Assembly: GCF_000720475.1 (NCBI RefSeq)
Contig: NZ_JOAP01000048.1
Span: 1 to 60,665 of the forward strand
Source of the DNA: Streptomyces aureocirculatus
GTDB taxonomy: Bacteria; Actinomycetota; Actinomycetes; Streptomycetales; Streptomycetaceae
Direction of reading: 5' to 3'
Length of the DNA: 60,665 bases
The notes under the pieces are model-generated. The model was not told the origin of the DNA. It did no database searches and saw nothing but the letters and a program-made list of their open reading frames with translations. This document shows, one piece after another, positions 8,106 through 16,859 of this stretch. The position numbers and the translations under genes are program-made. The number at the start of each line of letters is the position of its first letter. Position 1 is the stretch's first letter.

Positions 8106-9003
8106 GACGACGACGCCCGCCCCGCGCGAGGGCCAGGAGCGGGACACCCACGACCTGGCAGGTCTTGAGGCGGGCCTGGACGCCCTGGACACCGTGCAGA
8201 CGGGGCGCCCCCCGCTGCGCGAGACGCTGGTGCAGAAGGTCCTGCCGCCGGTGACGGCGGTCGTGCTCGTCCTGGTCGTGTGGCAGATCCTGGTGTGGGT
8301 GAAGGTGACCGACGGCTACAAGCTGCCGGCGCCGGACGCCGTGTGGCAGGAGGTCGAGAACGCCTGGCTCCAGGGCACGCTCCTGGAGTACATCTGGACG
8401 TCCGTCTCGCGCGGCATGTTCGGCTTCCTGATGGCCCTAGCCATCGGCACGCCGCTCGGCCTGATCGTGGCGCGGATCAAGTTCGTGCGGGCGGCGATCG
8501 GCCCGATCCTGTCAGGACTGCAGTCGCTGCCGTCGGTGGCGTGGGTGCCGCCCGCGGTGATCTGGCTCGGGCTCAACGACAAGATGATGTACGCGGTGAT
8601 CCTGCTCGGCGCGGTGCCCTCGATCGCCAACGGCCTGGTCTCGGGCGTGGATCAGGTGCCGCCGCTGTTCCTGCGGGCGGGCCGCACCCTCGGCGCGACC
8701 GGTCTGCGCGGAACCTGGCACATCGTCATGCCCGCGGCCCTGCCCGGCTATCTCGCGGGCCTGAAGCAGGGCTGGGCGTTCTCCTGGCGGTCCCTGATGG
8801 CCGCCGAGATCATCGCGCAGTCCCCGGACCTCGGGATGGGGCTCGGCCAGCTCCTCGAAGCGGGCCGCACCAACAGCAGCATGTCCCAGGTCTTCCTCGC
8901 CATCCTGCTGATCCTGATCGTCGGCATCGCCATCGACCTGATCGTCTTCAGCCCCCTGGAGCGGTGGGTACTGCGCAGCCGCGGCCTGCTGGTGAAGAGC
9001 TGA
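8092..9003 (+). CDS. ssuC: Sulphonate/taurine-type ABC transporter permease
   Basis: The membrane channel subunit. The 303 residues start with a hydrophilic 45-residue tail, then about six transmembrane helices (first at VTAVVLVLVVWQILV) and a BPD-type coupling loop (GRTLGATGLRGTWHIVMPAALPG). It overlaps the ATPase gene by 14 bases and is four bases from the chelatase gene, so the three transport genes and the chelatase very likely share one transcript. Confidence 0.9.
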   Translation: MGSTETTTPAPREGQERDTHDLAGLEAGLDALDTVQTGRPPLRETLVQKVLPPVTAVVLVLVVWQILVWVKVTDGYKLPAPDAVWQEVENAWLQGTLLEYIWTSVSRGMFGFLMALAIGTPLGLIVARIKFVRAAIGPILSGLQSLPSVAWVPPAVIWLGLNDKMMYAVILLGAVPSIANGLVSGVDQVPPLFLRAGRTLGATGLRGTWHIVMPAALPGYLAGLKQGWAFSWRSLMAAEIIAQSPDLGMGLGQLLEAGRTNSSMSQVFLAILLILIVGIAIDLIVFSPLERWVLRSRGLLVKS

Positions 9004-9007
9004 TCCC

Positions 9008-9880
9008 ATGTACCACCGCACACACCACGCCCGCTCCGAGCGTCCCGAGCACGGCCCCGGCCGTTCCCGCCGGGGCCCGGTCCTCCTCGCCGTCGCGCAC
9101 GGCAGCCGCGATCCACGGCACGCCGCGACCATAAGGGCCCTGCTGCGCACGGTGCGCGCGCGGCGGCCGGGGCTGCGGGTGGAGGTGGGCTTCCTGGACT
9201 TCAACGCCCCCTCCGTGCCCGCCCAGCTCGCCTCCCTCGCCGATGAGGGCGTACGGGACGTCGTCGCCCTGCCGCTCCTCCTCACCCGCGCCTTCCACGC
9301 CAAGGCCGACATCCCGGCGGTGCTGCGGGAGGCCCCGCCGGGCCTCAGGGTGCGGCAGGCGGGGGTGCTCGGTCCCGCGCCGCTGCTCCTGACCGCCCTG
9401 GAGAGGCGGCTGCACGAGGCGGGGCTCGACCCCGCCGACCGGGCCACGACCGGGGTCGTCCTGGCCTCGGCGGGCTCCACCGATCCGGAGGCGGGCGCAG
9501 TGATCGCTGACATCGCGCGGGAGTGGCGGCACACCGGTTGGTGCGCCGTGCGGCCTGCGTTCGCCTCCGCCGCATCGCCCGCCTCCGCCGCCTCTGCCAC
9601 GGGGCATCCCCCCATCGCCGAGGCGGTGCGCCTGCTGCGGGCCGAGCCCGGGGTGCGGCGGGTGGCCGTCGCGCCCTATGTCCTGGCGCCGGGATTTCTG
9701 CCCGACCGGATCGCCCGGGGCGCCGCGGCGGCCGACGCCGATGTCCTCGCCGGCGTACTCGGTGATTCGCCGCTCGTCGCCCGGGTGCTCCTGGACCGTT
9801 TCGACGCCTGCCGCCGCTTCACCCCGGAGTGCTCCCCCGCGTCCGCCGCGGCCGAGAACGCCCTCCCGCGCCCGGCCTGA
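9008..9880 (+). CDS. CbiX-type sirohydrochlorin chelatase-like protein
   Basis: Inserts metal (cobalt or ferrous iron) into sirohydrochlorin in this family. The 290 residues carry two CbiX-like repeats; the first begins LLAVAHGSRDPRHAATI with the family His, and VVALPLLLTRAFHAKADIP supplies a second conserved His. The second half (GVVLASAGSTDPEA, VAPYVLAPGFLPDRI) is a degenerate copy. It lies at the end of the sulphur cluster, where it could supply the iron-loaded siroheme needed by CysI; that link is inference. ATG 9008 follows the permease stop after four bases. Confidence 0.85.
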   Translation: MYHRTHHARSERPEHGPGRSRRGPVLLAVAHGSRDPRHAATIRALLRTVRARRPGLRVEVGFLDFNAPSVPAQLASLADEGVRDVVALPLLLTRAFHAKADIPAVLREAPPGLRVRQAGVLGPAPLLLTALERRLHEAGLDPADRATTGVVLASAGSTDPEAGAVIADIAREWRHTGWCAVRPAFASAASPASAASATGHPPIAEAVRLLRAEPGVRRVAVAPYVLAPGFLPDRIARGAAAADADVLAGVLGDSPLVARVLLDRFDACRRFTPECSPASAAAENALPRPA

Positions 9881-9946
9881 TCTTGTTCCGGGCCTCGGCC
9901 GGAAACCGCTTGCGGGGCTTCGCGGGGCCCGCATAGCGTCTCGCGG

Positions 9947-10483
9947 ATGACCCTCGAGCCGTTCGCCCCCGAACTGCGGTCCGAGCGCCTCGTGCTCTCC
10001 GCGTACGTCGCCTCGGACCAGGCGGACTTCGTCGCCCTGTTCCAGGACGACGCCGTGGGACGCTGGTTCGGCGACGGGATGGAGAGCGCCGACGAGACCA
10101 GGGCGCTGTTCGCGCGCCTCTTCAGCATCGTGTACGCGGAGCGGCGCTTCCCGGTGTGGGCGGTGCGCCACAAGGGGCGGTACGCGGGCCACGCCGAGAT
10201 CAAGCCGTCCCCGGAGCCCTGGCTCGACGGCCACGAGATCGTCTACGGCCTGTCCCGGGAGAGCTGGGGCCTCGGCCTCGGCACGGAACTCGCGGGCCTG
10301 CTCACGGACTACGGCCACCACACCCTCGGCCTCGCCGAGGTGCACGCCACCGTGGACGCGCTGAACACGCCGTCCATCACCGTCCTGAAGCGCCTCGGCT
10401 ACACACAGGGCCGCGAGGTGCGCGAGGACCACGGAGGGACGACGCTCCAGTTCACGTCACGGGCCGAGGATCCGTGCCGGTGA
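9947..10483 (+). CDS. GNAT-family N-acetyltransferase
   Basis: A 178-residue RimJ/RimL-like acetyltransferase (start LRSERLVLSAY; acetyl-CoA region RESWGLGLGTELAGLLTDYG; AEVHATVDALNTPSITVLKRLGY). It likely acetylates an amino group of a peptide or small molecule; the substrate is unknown. The 3' end overlaps the convergent PanE-like gene by 32 bases. No obvious operon partner. Confidence 0.88.
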   Translation: MTLEPFAPELRSERLVLSAYVASDQADFVALFQDDAVGRWFGDGMESADETRALFARLFSIVYAERRFPVWAVRHKGRYAGHAEIKPSPEPWLDGHEIVYGLSRESWGLGLGTELAGLLTDYGHHTLGLAEVHATVDALNTPSITVLKRLGYTQGREVREDHGGTTLQFTSRAEDPCR

Positions 10484-11483
10484 CGCGTTCGACGTGTGCG
10501 ACCAGCTCCGCCACCGGCAACGACCCCGCCGCCCTGCGTTCCTGCGCGAAGGTGTTCGCGAGCCGCTGGAGCGCGTCGTTCACCGGTGTCGGCACCCCGT
10601 GCAGCCGTCCGAGCAGCGCGAGCTCGCCGTTGAGGTAGTCGACCTCGATGGTGCCCGTGCCGCGGCTGAGGCTCTGCCAGGAGGAGCCGCCGCGGGGGCC
10701 GGTGCCGCCGTCGAGTGGCTGGAGGACGAGCCGCCCCGCGCGGACCTCCAGGTGTTCCTTCTCGCCGACCGCCCCGATCCCGGCTGCGGCGAGCACGGCC
10801 TCGCCCTCGGCGCGGGCCATGCGGTTCACCGCGAGGGCGTCCTCGTCGACGACGGGACCCGTGAGCGCCTCGACGGCGTTGGCGAGGTTGGCGAGGAGCT
10901 TGCCGTACTTCCAGCGCATCACGTCCTCGACGACGGGCGAGAGCAGCTTCGCGCTCTCCAGGTCGGCGGCGATGCGGTGGGCGGTGGCGTCGGTTCCCGT
11001 CGGGTACCGGCCGATGTGCAGGATGCCGGTGTAGGGGGCACCGGCAGCGGCGACGGTGCCGGGCTCGACATGTGTCACGGGCAGCCATACGCACATGCCG
11101 TACACCCGGGCGAAGCGGCGCAGGGCCATCCGCTCGCTGTCGACGCCGTTCTGCGCGCAGACCAGCGGCAGCGACTCGGCGGCCGTCGTGCCGCCCTCGA
11201 CGGGCCGGGTGCTCCAGGCGCTCAGGGCCGCCTCGGAGTCCTGTGTCTTCACGGCGAGGACAAGCACGTCGTCGGGGCGCAGCTCGCCGAGTTCGGCGGG
11301 CTCCGACACGACGGGCAGTCGGTGGGTGCGGGTGCCGTCGGGTGTCGTGAGCGTGAGCCCGCGCTCCCGCAGCGTCCGCAGGTGCGCGCCCCGCGCGACC
11401 AGGACGACATCGTGCCCCGCCTCTGCGAGGCGCCCGCCGACGCTGCCGCCGACGGCCCCCGCTCCGATGATGATGTAGCGCAT
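10452..11483 (-). CDS. 2-dehydropantoate 2-reductase family oxidoreductase
   Basis: Members reduce ketopantoate to pantoate with NADPH. The 343 residues begin with a Rossmann motif (IIIGAGAVGGSVGGRLAEAGHDV) and have the ApbA/PanE C-terminal helical domain (KYGKLLANLANAVEAL with the family Lys, then RGTGTIEVDYLNGELALLGR). NGVDSERM corresponds to the NGxxxE segment. It is convergent with the GNAT gene and divergent from the transglutaminase-like gene. A second PanE may exist in the genome, so this could act on a related 2-oxoacid. Confidence 0.85.
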   Translation of the reverse strand: MRYIIIGAGAVGGSVGGRLAEAGHDVVLVARGAHLRTLRERGLTLTTPDGTRTHRLPVVSEPAELGELRPDDVLVLAVKTQDSEAALSAWSTRPVEGGTTAAESLPLVCAQNGVDSERMALRRFARVYGMCVWLPVTHVEPGTVAAAGAPYTGILHIGRYPTGTDATAHRIAADLESAKLLSPVVEDVMRWKYGKLLANLANAVEALTGPVVDEDALAVNRMARAEGEAVLAAAGIGAVGEKEHLEVRAGRLVLQPLDGGTGPRGGSSWQSLSRGTGTIEVDYLNGELALLGRLHGVPTPVNDALQRLANTFAQERRAAGSLPVAELVAHVERVTGTDPRPVT

Positions 11484-11569
11484 ACGGGGAGCCTCGCACA
11501 GATGATCACTGAACGGTCAATAATTCGACAGCCTTTGTGGGCGGCGCCCTCGTCGGCACCCCGCCGTCC

Positions 11570-11600
11570 TTGACCTTGCCCCTGGGTCAGACCGCACGCT
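11570..11600 (+). promoter_or_regulatory. MerR-type promoter candidate for the transglutaminase-like gene
   Basis: TTGACC (11570-11575) is separated from CACGCT (11595-11600) by 19 bases, longer than the normal 17-18. The spacer region contains the inverted pair TGACC/GGTCA. Long-spacer promoters with an internal dyad are typical targets of MerR regulators. The ATG lies six bases after the -10, so the transcript may be leaderless. No MerR gene is in the window. Confidence 0.4.
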
Positions 11601-11606
11601 CCCGCC

Positions 11607-12518
11607 ATGGACAGCGACTACCTGACCCAGAGCCCGTACAGCGACCCCGGCCCCCGCCTCGACGCCCTGCTCGGCGGGGCCCCGCTCCCCCGCGACCCGG
11701 CCGCCCTCGCCGCCGTCGTACGCGGTGTGCTGCTGCACCGCGAGGAAGGCGGCAGATTCAATTACACCGTGCCCGACGACCGGTTGCACGGGGACGCCGA
11801 GTCGCGGTACGTCCGCGAGATCCTGCGCATCCTCGGCGAGCGCGGCAGCACGGTGCTCACCGAACCCCGGGAGCCGGGCGCGCGGTTCGTGGCCACCTGC
11901 CGGGACTTCGCGCTGCTGCTCTGCTCCCTGCTGCGCGCCACCGGCACGCCCGCGCGCCTGCGGTGCGGCTACGGCACGTACTTCGAACCTGGCTTCCACG
12001 ACAACCACTGGGTGACGGAGTACTGGCGGGACGGGCACGGCTGGGTCCTCACGGACGCACAGTTGCTCGGCGGTCTGTACGAACACGTCCACTTCGACCC
12101 CATGGACGTACCGCGTGACCAGTTCCTGGTCGCCGGGGACGCGTGGCGGGCGTGCCGGGACGGGCGCGCGGACCCGCAGACGTTCGGGGTGAGCACGGTC
12201 CTAGAGATCAGGGGCCTCGGCCTGGTGCGTGCCGACGTGGTGGCCGACCTCGCCGCGCTCGGCGGCGTGGAGCCGCTGCCGTGGGACGGCTGGGGTCTGA
12301 TGGAGAAGGACGACGCGGACGTCACGGACGACGAGCTTGCCCTGCTCGACACGGTGGCGGCCGCCTCGTCGGCGGCGGGCGGCGCGACGACGCCGCTACG
12401 GTCCGACGAGGTACGGCGGCTCCTCGCGGACCCGCGCCTGGCCGTGCCGGGCGAGGTCGTCTCGCACGCCACCTACCTCGGGTCGCGCACGGTCGTCCTG
12501 GAGCCCGTCACGGTGTGA
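11607..12518 (+). CDS. Transglutaminase-like domain protein
   Basis: A 303-residue cytoplasmic protein with the papain-like triad expected for transglutaminase-core proteins: C98 (VATCRDFALLL), H134 (DNHWVTEYW) and D150 (HGWVLTDAQ). No signal peptide. In bacteria the family includes peptidases and amide-cleaving enzymes, so the reaction is unknown. There is no Shine-Dalgarno site before the ATG, which fits the leaderless promoter reading at 11570-11600. The 3' end overlaps the convergent DUF4440 gene by 11 bases. Confidence 0.85.
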   Translation: MDSDYLTQSPYSDPGPRLDALLGGAPLPRDPAALAAVVRGVLLHREEGGRFNYTVPDDRLHGDAESRYVREILRILGERGSTVLTEPREPGARFVATCRDFALLLCSLLRATGTPARLRCGYGTYFEPGFHDNHWVTEYWRDGHGWVLTDAQLLGGLYEHVHFDPMDVPRDQFLVAGDAWRACRDGRADPQTFGVSTVLEIRGLGLVRADVVADLAALGGVEPLPWDGWGLMEKDDADVTDDELALLDTVAAASSAAGGATTPLRSDEVRRLLADPRLAVPGEVVSHATYLGSRTVVLEPVTV

Positions 12519-12891
12519 ACGGCGTGCCCTGATGGAACCAGAGGAGCCAGCCGCCGCCGGAGCGCTGCCACAGCGAACTGCGGTGCACCAGGCGGCCGTT
12601 GGTGTCCGTGTCGAAGGTCAGGTGCACCACGTCGTCGGCGAGCTGGACGCCCCGCATACGGGAGGTGGTGGTGGGGCGGTCGCCCGGCCCCGGCTTGGCC
12701 GTGAGGACCTTGACGATCGACTCGCGGTCCCAGCGCGCCCCGGAAGCGCCGAACTCGGTGAACTCGGGGTGCAGCAGCGCACCGAAAAGGACGGGCGACG
12801 CCCGCACCTCGGGGTCGAGCAGCCGCAGCTCGTTCTCGATGGCGGCTTCGACGGCGGGCGTACGCCCGGGGGGTACGGGCGCGTCAGCCAT
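12508..12891 (-). CDS. DUF4440 / NTF2-like protein
   Basis: A 127-residue single-domain protein with the cone-shaped NTF2-like pattern: an N-terminal helix pair (AIENELRLLDPEVRASPVLFGALLHPEF), then FDTDTNGRLVHRSSLWQRSGGGWLLWFHQGTPF. Such folds bind small ligands or act as accessory enzymes; no catalytic assignment is possible. Its start overlaps the upstream DUF1697 gene by eight bases, so the two are co-translated. Confidence 0.8.
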   Translation of the reverse strand: MADAPVPPGRTPAVEAAIENELRLLDPEVRASPVLFGALLHPEFTEFGASGARWDRESIVKVLTAKPGPGDRPTTTSRMRGVQLADDVVHLTFDTDTNGRLVHRSSLWQRSGGGWLLWFHQGTPFTP

Positions 12892-13435
12892 CGGTCATCT
12901 CCACGAGCTTGGTGACGGTGTTCCAGTTGCGGCTGGTGGCGACGAGGCCCTTGGTGATCGAGGGGCGCGTGAGGGCCTCGGCGAGCCTTGAGCGCCCGAG
13001 GCCGTCGGGCGCGTACAGATACAGGGCGCGATCGCCCAGCCGGAACTCCTCCGGCAGGTAGGCCCCTTGGTCGAGGGGGGCGAACCGGTCGGCGTCGACG
13101 GGCGCCGAGAAGTACGTGACGTGCAGTTGCCTGCCTTCCAGCGTGTCCGCGGGGAAGGGGCAGGCGGCCGCCACCGCTTTCAGGTACGCCGCGTCGCGCA
13201 CCAGGACGTCGACCGTGAACCCGTACTCCCGCTCCAGGGCCGCGGTCACACCGGCGGCCAAGGAGTCCTCGTCGCCGTGGTCCGCGGTGAAGACGGCGTT
13301 GCCGCTCTGCAGGTGGGTCCGTACGTCGCCGTGGCCGAGCCCTTCGAGGAGCGCGCGCAGGCGCGGCATCGGAACTTTTCTGCTGCCGCCCACATTGATG
13401 CCGCGCAGCAGTGCCGCGTAGATCTTCGTCGCCAT
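12884..13435 (-). CDS. DUF1697 family protein
   Basis: A 183-residue protein with the DUF1697 hallmark start (YAALLRGINVGG, then DVRTHLQSGNAVF). The C-terminal part matches the same family (NWNTVTKLVEM). Function is unknown for the family. ATG 13435 is chosen; a GTG six bases upstream is possible. It is the first gene of a two-gene unit with the DUF4440 gene. Confidence 0.88.
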   Translation of the reverse strand: MATKIYAALLRGINVGGSRKVPMPRLRALLEGLGHGDVRTHLQSGNAVFTADHGDEDSLAAGVTAALEREYGFTVDVLVRDAAYLKAVAAACPFPADTLEGRQLHVTYFSAPVDADRFAPLDQGAYLPEEFRLGDRALYLYAPDGLGRSRLAEALTRPSITKGLVATSRNWNTVTKLVEMTDG

Positions 13436-13457
13436 GCGCACACAATAAGGCGGCCGC

Positions 13458-13480
13458 CGTGCCCCGTGGGGGTGGGCACG
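13458..13480. terminator. Hairpin after the secreted subtilase gene
   Basis: CGTGCCC (13458-13464) pairs with GGGCACG (13474-13480) around a nine-base loop, 28 bases past the protease stop codon. It is the likely transcription stop of the protease and would also insulate the upstream DUF1697 promoter. Confidence 0.5.
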
Positions 13481-13507
13481 ACGACCGCCGGCTTCAGGGG
13501 GCCGTGA

Positions 13508-14716
13508 TTACTCGACGACCTTCAGGAGCTTGTTGGGGGTGCCCTCGCTCGGGTTGGAGATCTTGTCGGCGGTGGCGCCGTCGGTCAGGGCCTTGGCGAC
13601 GGCGTCGGGCTTGGCGTCCTTGTGGGCGCCGAGGTAGACGGCGGCGGCGCCCACGACGTGCGGGGTCGCCATCGAGGTGCCGGAGATGGTCTTCGTGGCG
13701 TCGTCACCGGTGTTCCAGGCGGACGTGATGTCCGAGCCCGGGGCGTAGATGTCCACGGAGGAGCCGAAGTTGGAGAAGTCCGACTGCTGGTCGTCCTTGG
13801 TGGAGGAGGCGACCGTGATGGCTTCCTTGACGCGGGCGGGGGAGCCCTGGCTCGCGTCGCTCGACTCGTTGCCCGCGGCCACGCCGAAGGTGACACCGGC
13901 GGCGATGGCCTTGCGGACGGCCTCGTCCAGGGCCTCGTCGGCACCGCCGCCGAGGCTCATGTTGGCGACGGAGGGGCCCTGGTGGTTCTTGGTGACCCAG
14001 TCGATGCCGGCGACGACCTGCTCGGTGGTGCCGGAGCCCTGGTCGTCGAGGACACGGACGCCGACGATCTTCGCCTTCTTGGCGACACCGTGCGCGGCAC
14101 CGGCGATGGTGCCCGCGACGTGGGTGCCGTGGCCGTTGCCGTCGTCGGCGTTGTCGTCGTTGTCGACGGCGTCGAAGCCGGAGGTGGCGCGGCCGCCGAA
14201 GTCCTTGTGGCTGACGCGGACGCCGGTGTCGATGACGTACGCGGTGACGCCCTCGCCCGCGGCGTCGGGGTACGTGTACTTCTTGTCGCCGGCCGTTTCG
14301 GCCTGGTCGACGCGGTCGAGGCCCCACGACGGCGGGTTGTCCTGGGTGGCGTCGATGGAGAACTTCTTGCTCTGCACGACCTTGCCGACGGCCGGGTCGG
14401 CGGCCAGGCGCTTGGCCTCGGTCTCGGTCAGGCTCTTGGCGGCGAAGCCGTTGACGGCCGAGGAGTAGTTGCGGCTGAGCTTGCCGCCGTACTCCTTGGC
14501 GAGCTCGGACTTGGCTCCCTTGTCGGCCTTCTCGTCGAGCAGCACGATGTAGCTGCCGTCTACGGCGCCCTCGGCGTCCGCGCCGTAGACCTTGCCCTCG
14601 GCGGGGGTCGAGGCCCCGGCGAACGAACCGGCGAAGACGGTCACACCCACCGCGGTGGCGGCGGTGGCTATCGCAGCGGTGAGCTTCATCGTGCGAGCGC
14701 GCTTGTGAGTTGCCAT
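13508..14716 (-). CDS. Secreted S8 family serine peptidase (subtilase)
   Basis: An exported endopeptidase. The 402 residues comprise a Sec signal peptide (about 1-37, hydrophobic AIATAATAVGVTVFAG), an inhibitor-I9 propeptide (YIVLLDEKADKG, about 56-120) and a subtilisin domain. The triad is D163 (VIDTG), H196 (GHGTHVAGT) and S348 (GTSMATPH), with oxyanion N283 (AAGNES). It ends right after the catalytic domain, so there is no C-terminal binding module. ATG 14716 has AGGAG upstream. The propeptide implies self-cleavage after export. Confidence 0.94.
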   Translation of the reverse strand: MATHKRARTMKLTAAIATAATAVGVTVFAGSFAGASTPAEGKVYGADAEGAVDGSYIVLLDEKADKGAKSELAKEYGGKLSRNYSSAVNGFAAKSLTETEAKRLAADPAVGKVVQSKKFSIDATQDNPPSWGLDRVDQAETAGDKKYTYPDAAGEGVTAYVIDTGVRVSHKDFGGRATSGFDAVDNDDNADDGNGHGTHVAGTIAGAAHGVAKKAKIVGVRVLDDQGSGTTEQVVAGIDWVTKNHQGPSVANMSLGGGADEALDEAVRKAIAAGVTFGVAAGNESSDASQGSPARVKEAITVASSTKDDQQSDFSNFGSSVDIYAPGSDITSAWNTGDDATKTISGTSMATPHVVGAAAVYLGAHKDAKPDAVAKALTDGATADKISNPSEGTPNKLLKVVE

Positions 14717-15070
14717 GAAGAGGGGTCTCCTCGTGGTTTCTGTGGGGGGATGTGGGGGGTTCAAAGCCTTTGTGCAGTTGTGCAGCCATGACGGCGACAC
14801 CCGGGTCACTCCGAAAGAACTGAAGATCTCCGGGCGTTGGGACGAAACCTTGTCTGAATGACGCGCGCAGATCAATACCTTCATGCGCCTGTGACTTGTT
14901 CAACAAGGTTCTGTAATAACAAAAAGGGGACGCCGTCACAGTTCGGACACCTCGCAGGTGCGAGGCCTCCCCGATCGGATCCCGGCCTACCCGCGCAGCC
15001 GCCAAATCCCCGGGGTCGGCCGTTCCTTGGGGCGCCCAACTGCCGCCGAAGCGCCCCACGGAGCGTCACA
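14717..15070. other. Intergenic region upstream of the subtilase with a small palindrome
   Basis: About 350 bases without a gene, holding the subtilase promoter on the minus strand. The locally AT-richer stretch 14860-14935 includes the odd palindrome CTTGTT-C-AACAAG (14895-14907). On the minus strand TTGAAC within it could be a -35 box with the region near 14875-14882 as -10. It also contains the 3' flank of the glycosyltransferase operon order. I see no RNA gene or leader peptide here. Confidence 0.4.
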
Positions 15071-16285
15071 TCACGCCCGGCCGGAGGCCCGCCCCAGCTC
15101 CTCCTCGATCAGGTCGGCCGCCCGCTTCGTGCCGCCCTCGCCCGCCATGCCCGCGCGCACCTCCTCGAGGCGGCGCGCCACCTCCGGGTCGTCGACGAGC
15201 GCGAGCACCGCCGCGCGCAGCGACTCGGCGTCGGCCTCCGCCATCGGCAGATGCCGGGCGACACCGAGGCCCTGGAGCATGTCCGCGTTGCCGAACTGGT
15301 CGACGGCCTGCGGCACTGCCACCATCGGCGTCGCGGTCGCGAGTCCCTCCTGGCAGCCGCCGGCTCCGGCGTGCGTGACGAAGGCGTCGGCCTGCCGCAG
15401 GATCGCGAGCTGCGGGACCCAGTCGCGCACCTCGACGCCCGCGGGGACCTCGCCGAGCTCGGCGGGGTCGACGTGCCTGCCGATCTGGAGCACCAGATGC
15501 CAGTTGGGCAGGTCGCCGAAGGCCTTGACGCACTCGCGGTAGAAGCCGGGCTGTTTGGTGAAGGACGAGCCGAGCGAGACGAGCACCACCTTCTCCGCGT
15601 CCGCGGGCCGCTCCCAGTCGCCCTGCGCGGTCCGGTCCCCCTGACAGGCGCCGACGAAGGTGTGCACGCGCTCGTCGACCCGGTCGGCGTTCGGCTGGAG
15701 CGCCTTGGGGATGAGGACGAGCGAGCGCGGCGGGCGGCCGACGAACGGGTCGGGGTGCTGGTCGACCCCGTTCTCCTTGAGCCAGGCCGCGAAGCGCGCG
15801 ACGTACGCCTGCCCGCGCTCGGTCGCGAGCAGCGGCTCGTACAGGGGTGCCGCGACCTCCTCCTCGTACCCCTCCCAGGCCACCAGGTTCGGTGACAGGG
15901 AGATCTCGGGGACGCCCCACTGACGGGCGAGGACGCGTGCGGGGTAGGACGTGATGTCGTACAGGACGAGGTCCGGCTCATCGCCCTCGTACGCGGCGCG
16001 CAGGTGCGGCAGCGCGTTGATCGCGTCGGCGAGGAACGGCTCGATGTTGTCGATGAGGGTGTCGCCCCAGGCCTCCGGGTCGTCGTCGGCGCCCGGCAGG
16101 GTGGTGGGGTAGAGCACGGGTTCGGCCCCGGTCTCCGCGACCTTCTTCTCGAACGCGTGCGGGATCGCGTACGTGACGCGGTGGCCGCGGGCGACGAGTT
16201 CCCTGATCACTTCGAGGCTCGGGTTCACGTGCCCGTGGGCCGCGATGGAGAACATGGCGATGTGGGCACGCTTGCGTGTGGTCAT
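15071..16285 (-). CDS. mgt: Macrolide-type UDP-glycosyltransferase (GT1, Mgt/OleD-like)
   Basis: Transfers a sugar (typically glucose from UDP-glucose) to a hydrophobic acceptor; family members inactivate macrolides. The 404 residues form a GT-B fold: acceptor domain start [28 protein letters not shown] with the catalytic His, and the donor motif [27 protein letters not shown] near residue 310. No Shine-Dalgarno site precedes ATG 16285, and a promoter ends six bases upstream, which suggests a leaderless message. The symbol reflects similarity to S. lividans Mgt from memory; the acceptor here is unproven. Confidence 0.88.
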   Translation of the reverse strand: MTTRKRAHIAMFSIAAHGHVNPSLEVIRELVARGHRVTYAIPHAFEKKVAETGAEPVLYPTTLPGADDDPEAWGDTLIDNIEPFLADAINALPHLRAAYEGDEPDLVLYDITSYPARVLARQWGVPEISLSPNLVAWEGYEEEVAAPLYEPLLATERGQAYVARFAAWLKENGVDQHPDPFVGRPPRSLVLIPKALQPNADRVDERVHTFVGACQGDRTAQGDWERPADAEKVVLVSLGSSFTKQPGFYRECVKAFGDLPNWHLVLQIGRHVDPAELGEVPAGVEVRDWVPQLAILRQADAFVTHAGAGGCQEGLATATPMVAVPQAVDQFGNADMLQGLGVARHLPMAEADAESLRAAVLALVDDPEVARRLEEVRAGMAGEGGTKRAADLIEEELGRASGRA

Positions 16286-16291
16286 GCCCCG

Positions 16292-16321
16292 ACCCTAGGC
16301 GAGACGAGACGTCTCGTGCAA
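16292..16321 (-). promoter_or_regulatory. Glycosyltransferase promoter with a palindromic operator inside the spacer
   Basis: On the minus strand TTGCAC (16316-16321) and TAGGGT (16292-16297) are 18 bases apart. The spacer is largely occupied by ACGAGAC|GTCTCGT (16304-16317), a perfect 14-bp palindrome of the kind bound by TetR-type repressors. The ATG at 16285 begins seven bases after the -10, consistent with leaderless transcription. The repressor is not identified in the window; the MarR gene next door has a different operator. Confidence 0.6.
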
Positions 16322-16352
16322 GTTTTTTCCCGCCCCGCCGCCCTCGTCCGCC

Positions 16353-16796
16353 CTACTCCTCACCCACCCCCGCGTTGTAGCGCGACAGATACTCCGCGAA
16401 ACGCTCCAGGTCCGGCCCGCTCCACCCCGCCAGACGCTCCCGGAACGCCACCCGGCGGCTGTCCGTGACCTGGGCGAGAACGCCCGTACCGCGCCCGGTG
16501 AGGTGCAGGACCTGCACGCGCTGGTCGGCCGGGTCGGGGCGCCGCTCCACGAGCCCCGCCCTCTCCAGGGCCGCGACCTGCCGGCTGATGGTCGACTTGT
16601 CCAGCGTGTAGTACGCCGCCAGATCCGTGGCCCGGCAGCCGCCCCGGTCCTCCAGGTGCCCGAGGAGCGTGTACGACACCAGGGACAGCTCGGGGTGCAT
16701 CCGGGCCGCCGTGGCCCGCGCCCGCCGCGCGAACGCGGTCATCTCACGCTGGATGATCTCGATCGACCCGCCCCGCCCGGGCTCGTTCTCGGTCAC
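16353..16796 (-). CDS. MarR family transcriptional regulator
   Basis: A 147-residue winged-helix dimer regulator (RATDLAAYYTLDKSTISRQVAALERAGLVERRPDPADQRVQVL is the wHTH with wing). GTG 16796 is preferred because GGAGGGG lies upstream at usable spacing. It is divergent from a membrane-protein gene, with a perfect operator-like palindrome between them, so it probably represses both itself and the neighbour until a small ligand binds. The glycosyltransferase downstream has its own promoter. Confidence 0.9.
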   Translation of the reverse strand: MTENEPGRGGSIEIIQREMTAFARRARATAARMHPELSLVSYTLLGHLEDRGGCRATDLAAYYTLDKSTISRQVAALERAGLVERRPDPADQRVQVLHLTGRGTGVLAQVTDSRRVAFRERLAGWSGPDLERFAEYLSRYNAGVGEE

Positions 16797-16819
16797 GGTT
16801 TCCACCCCCTCCGGGAATG

Positions 16820-16859
16820 GTTGTACAGTACAACATTGATCGAAGGTTGTACTTGCCAA
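16820..16859. promoter_or_regulatory. MarR-type operators in the divergent intergenic region
   Basis: GTTGTAC-A-GTACAAC (16820-16834) is a perfect palindrome with a one-base centre. A second, weaker version at 16845-16859 keeps the left arm GTTGTAC and the right end CAAC. The centres are 25 bases apart. The sites cover the region between marR (start 16796) and the divergent gene (start 16901). Confidence 0.7.
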
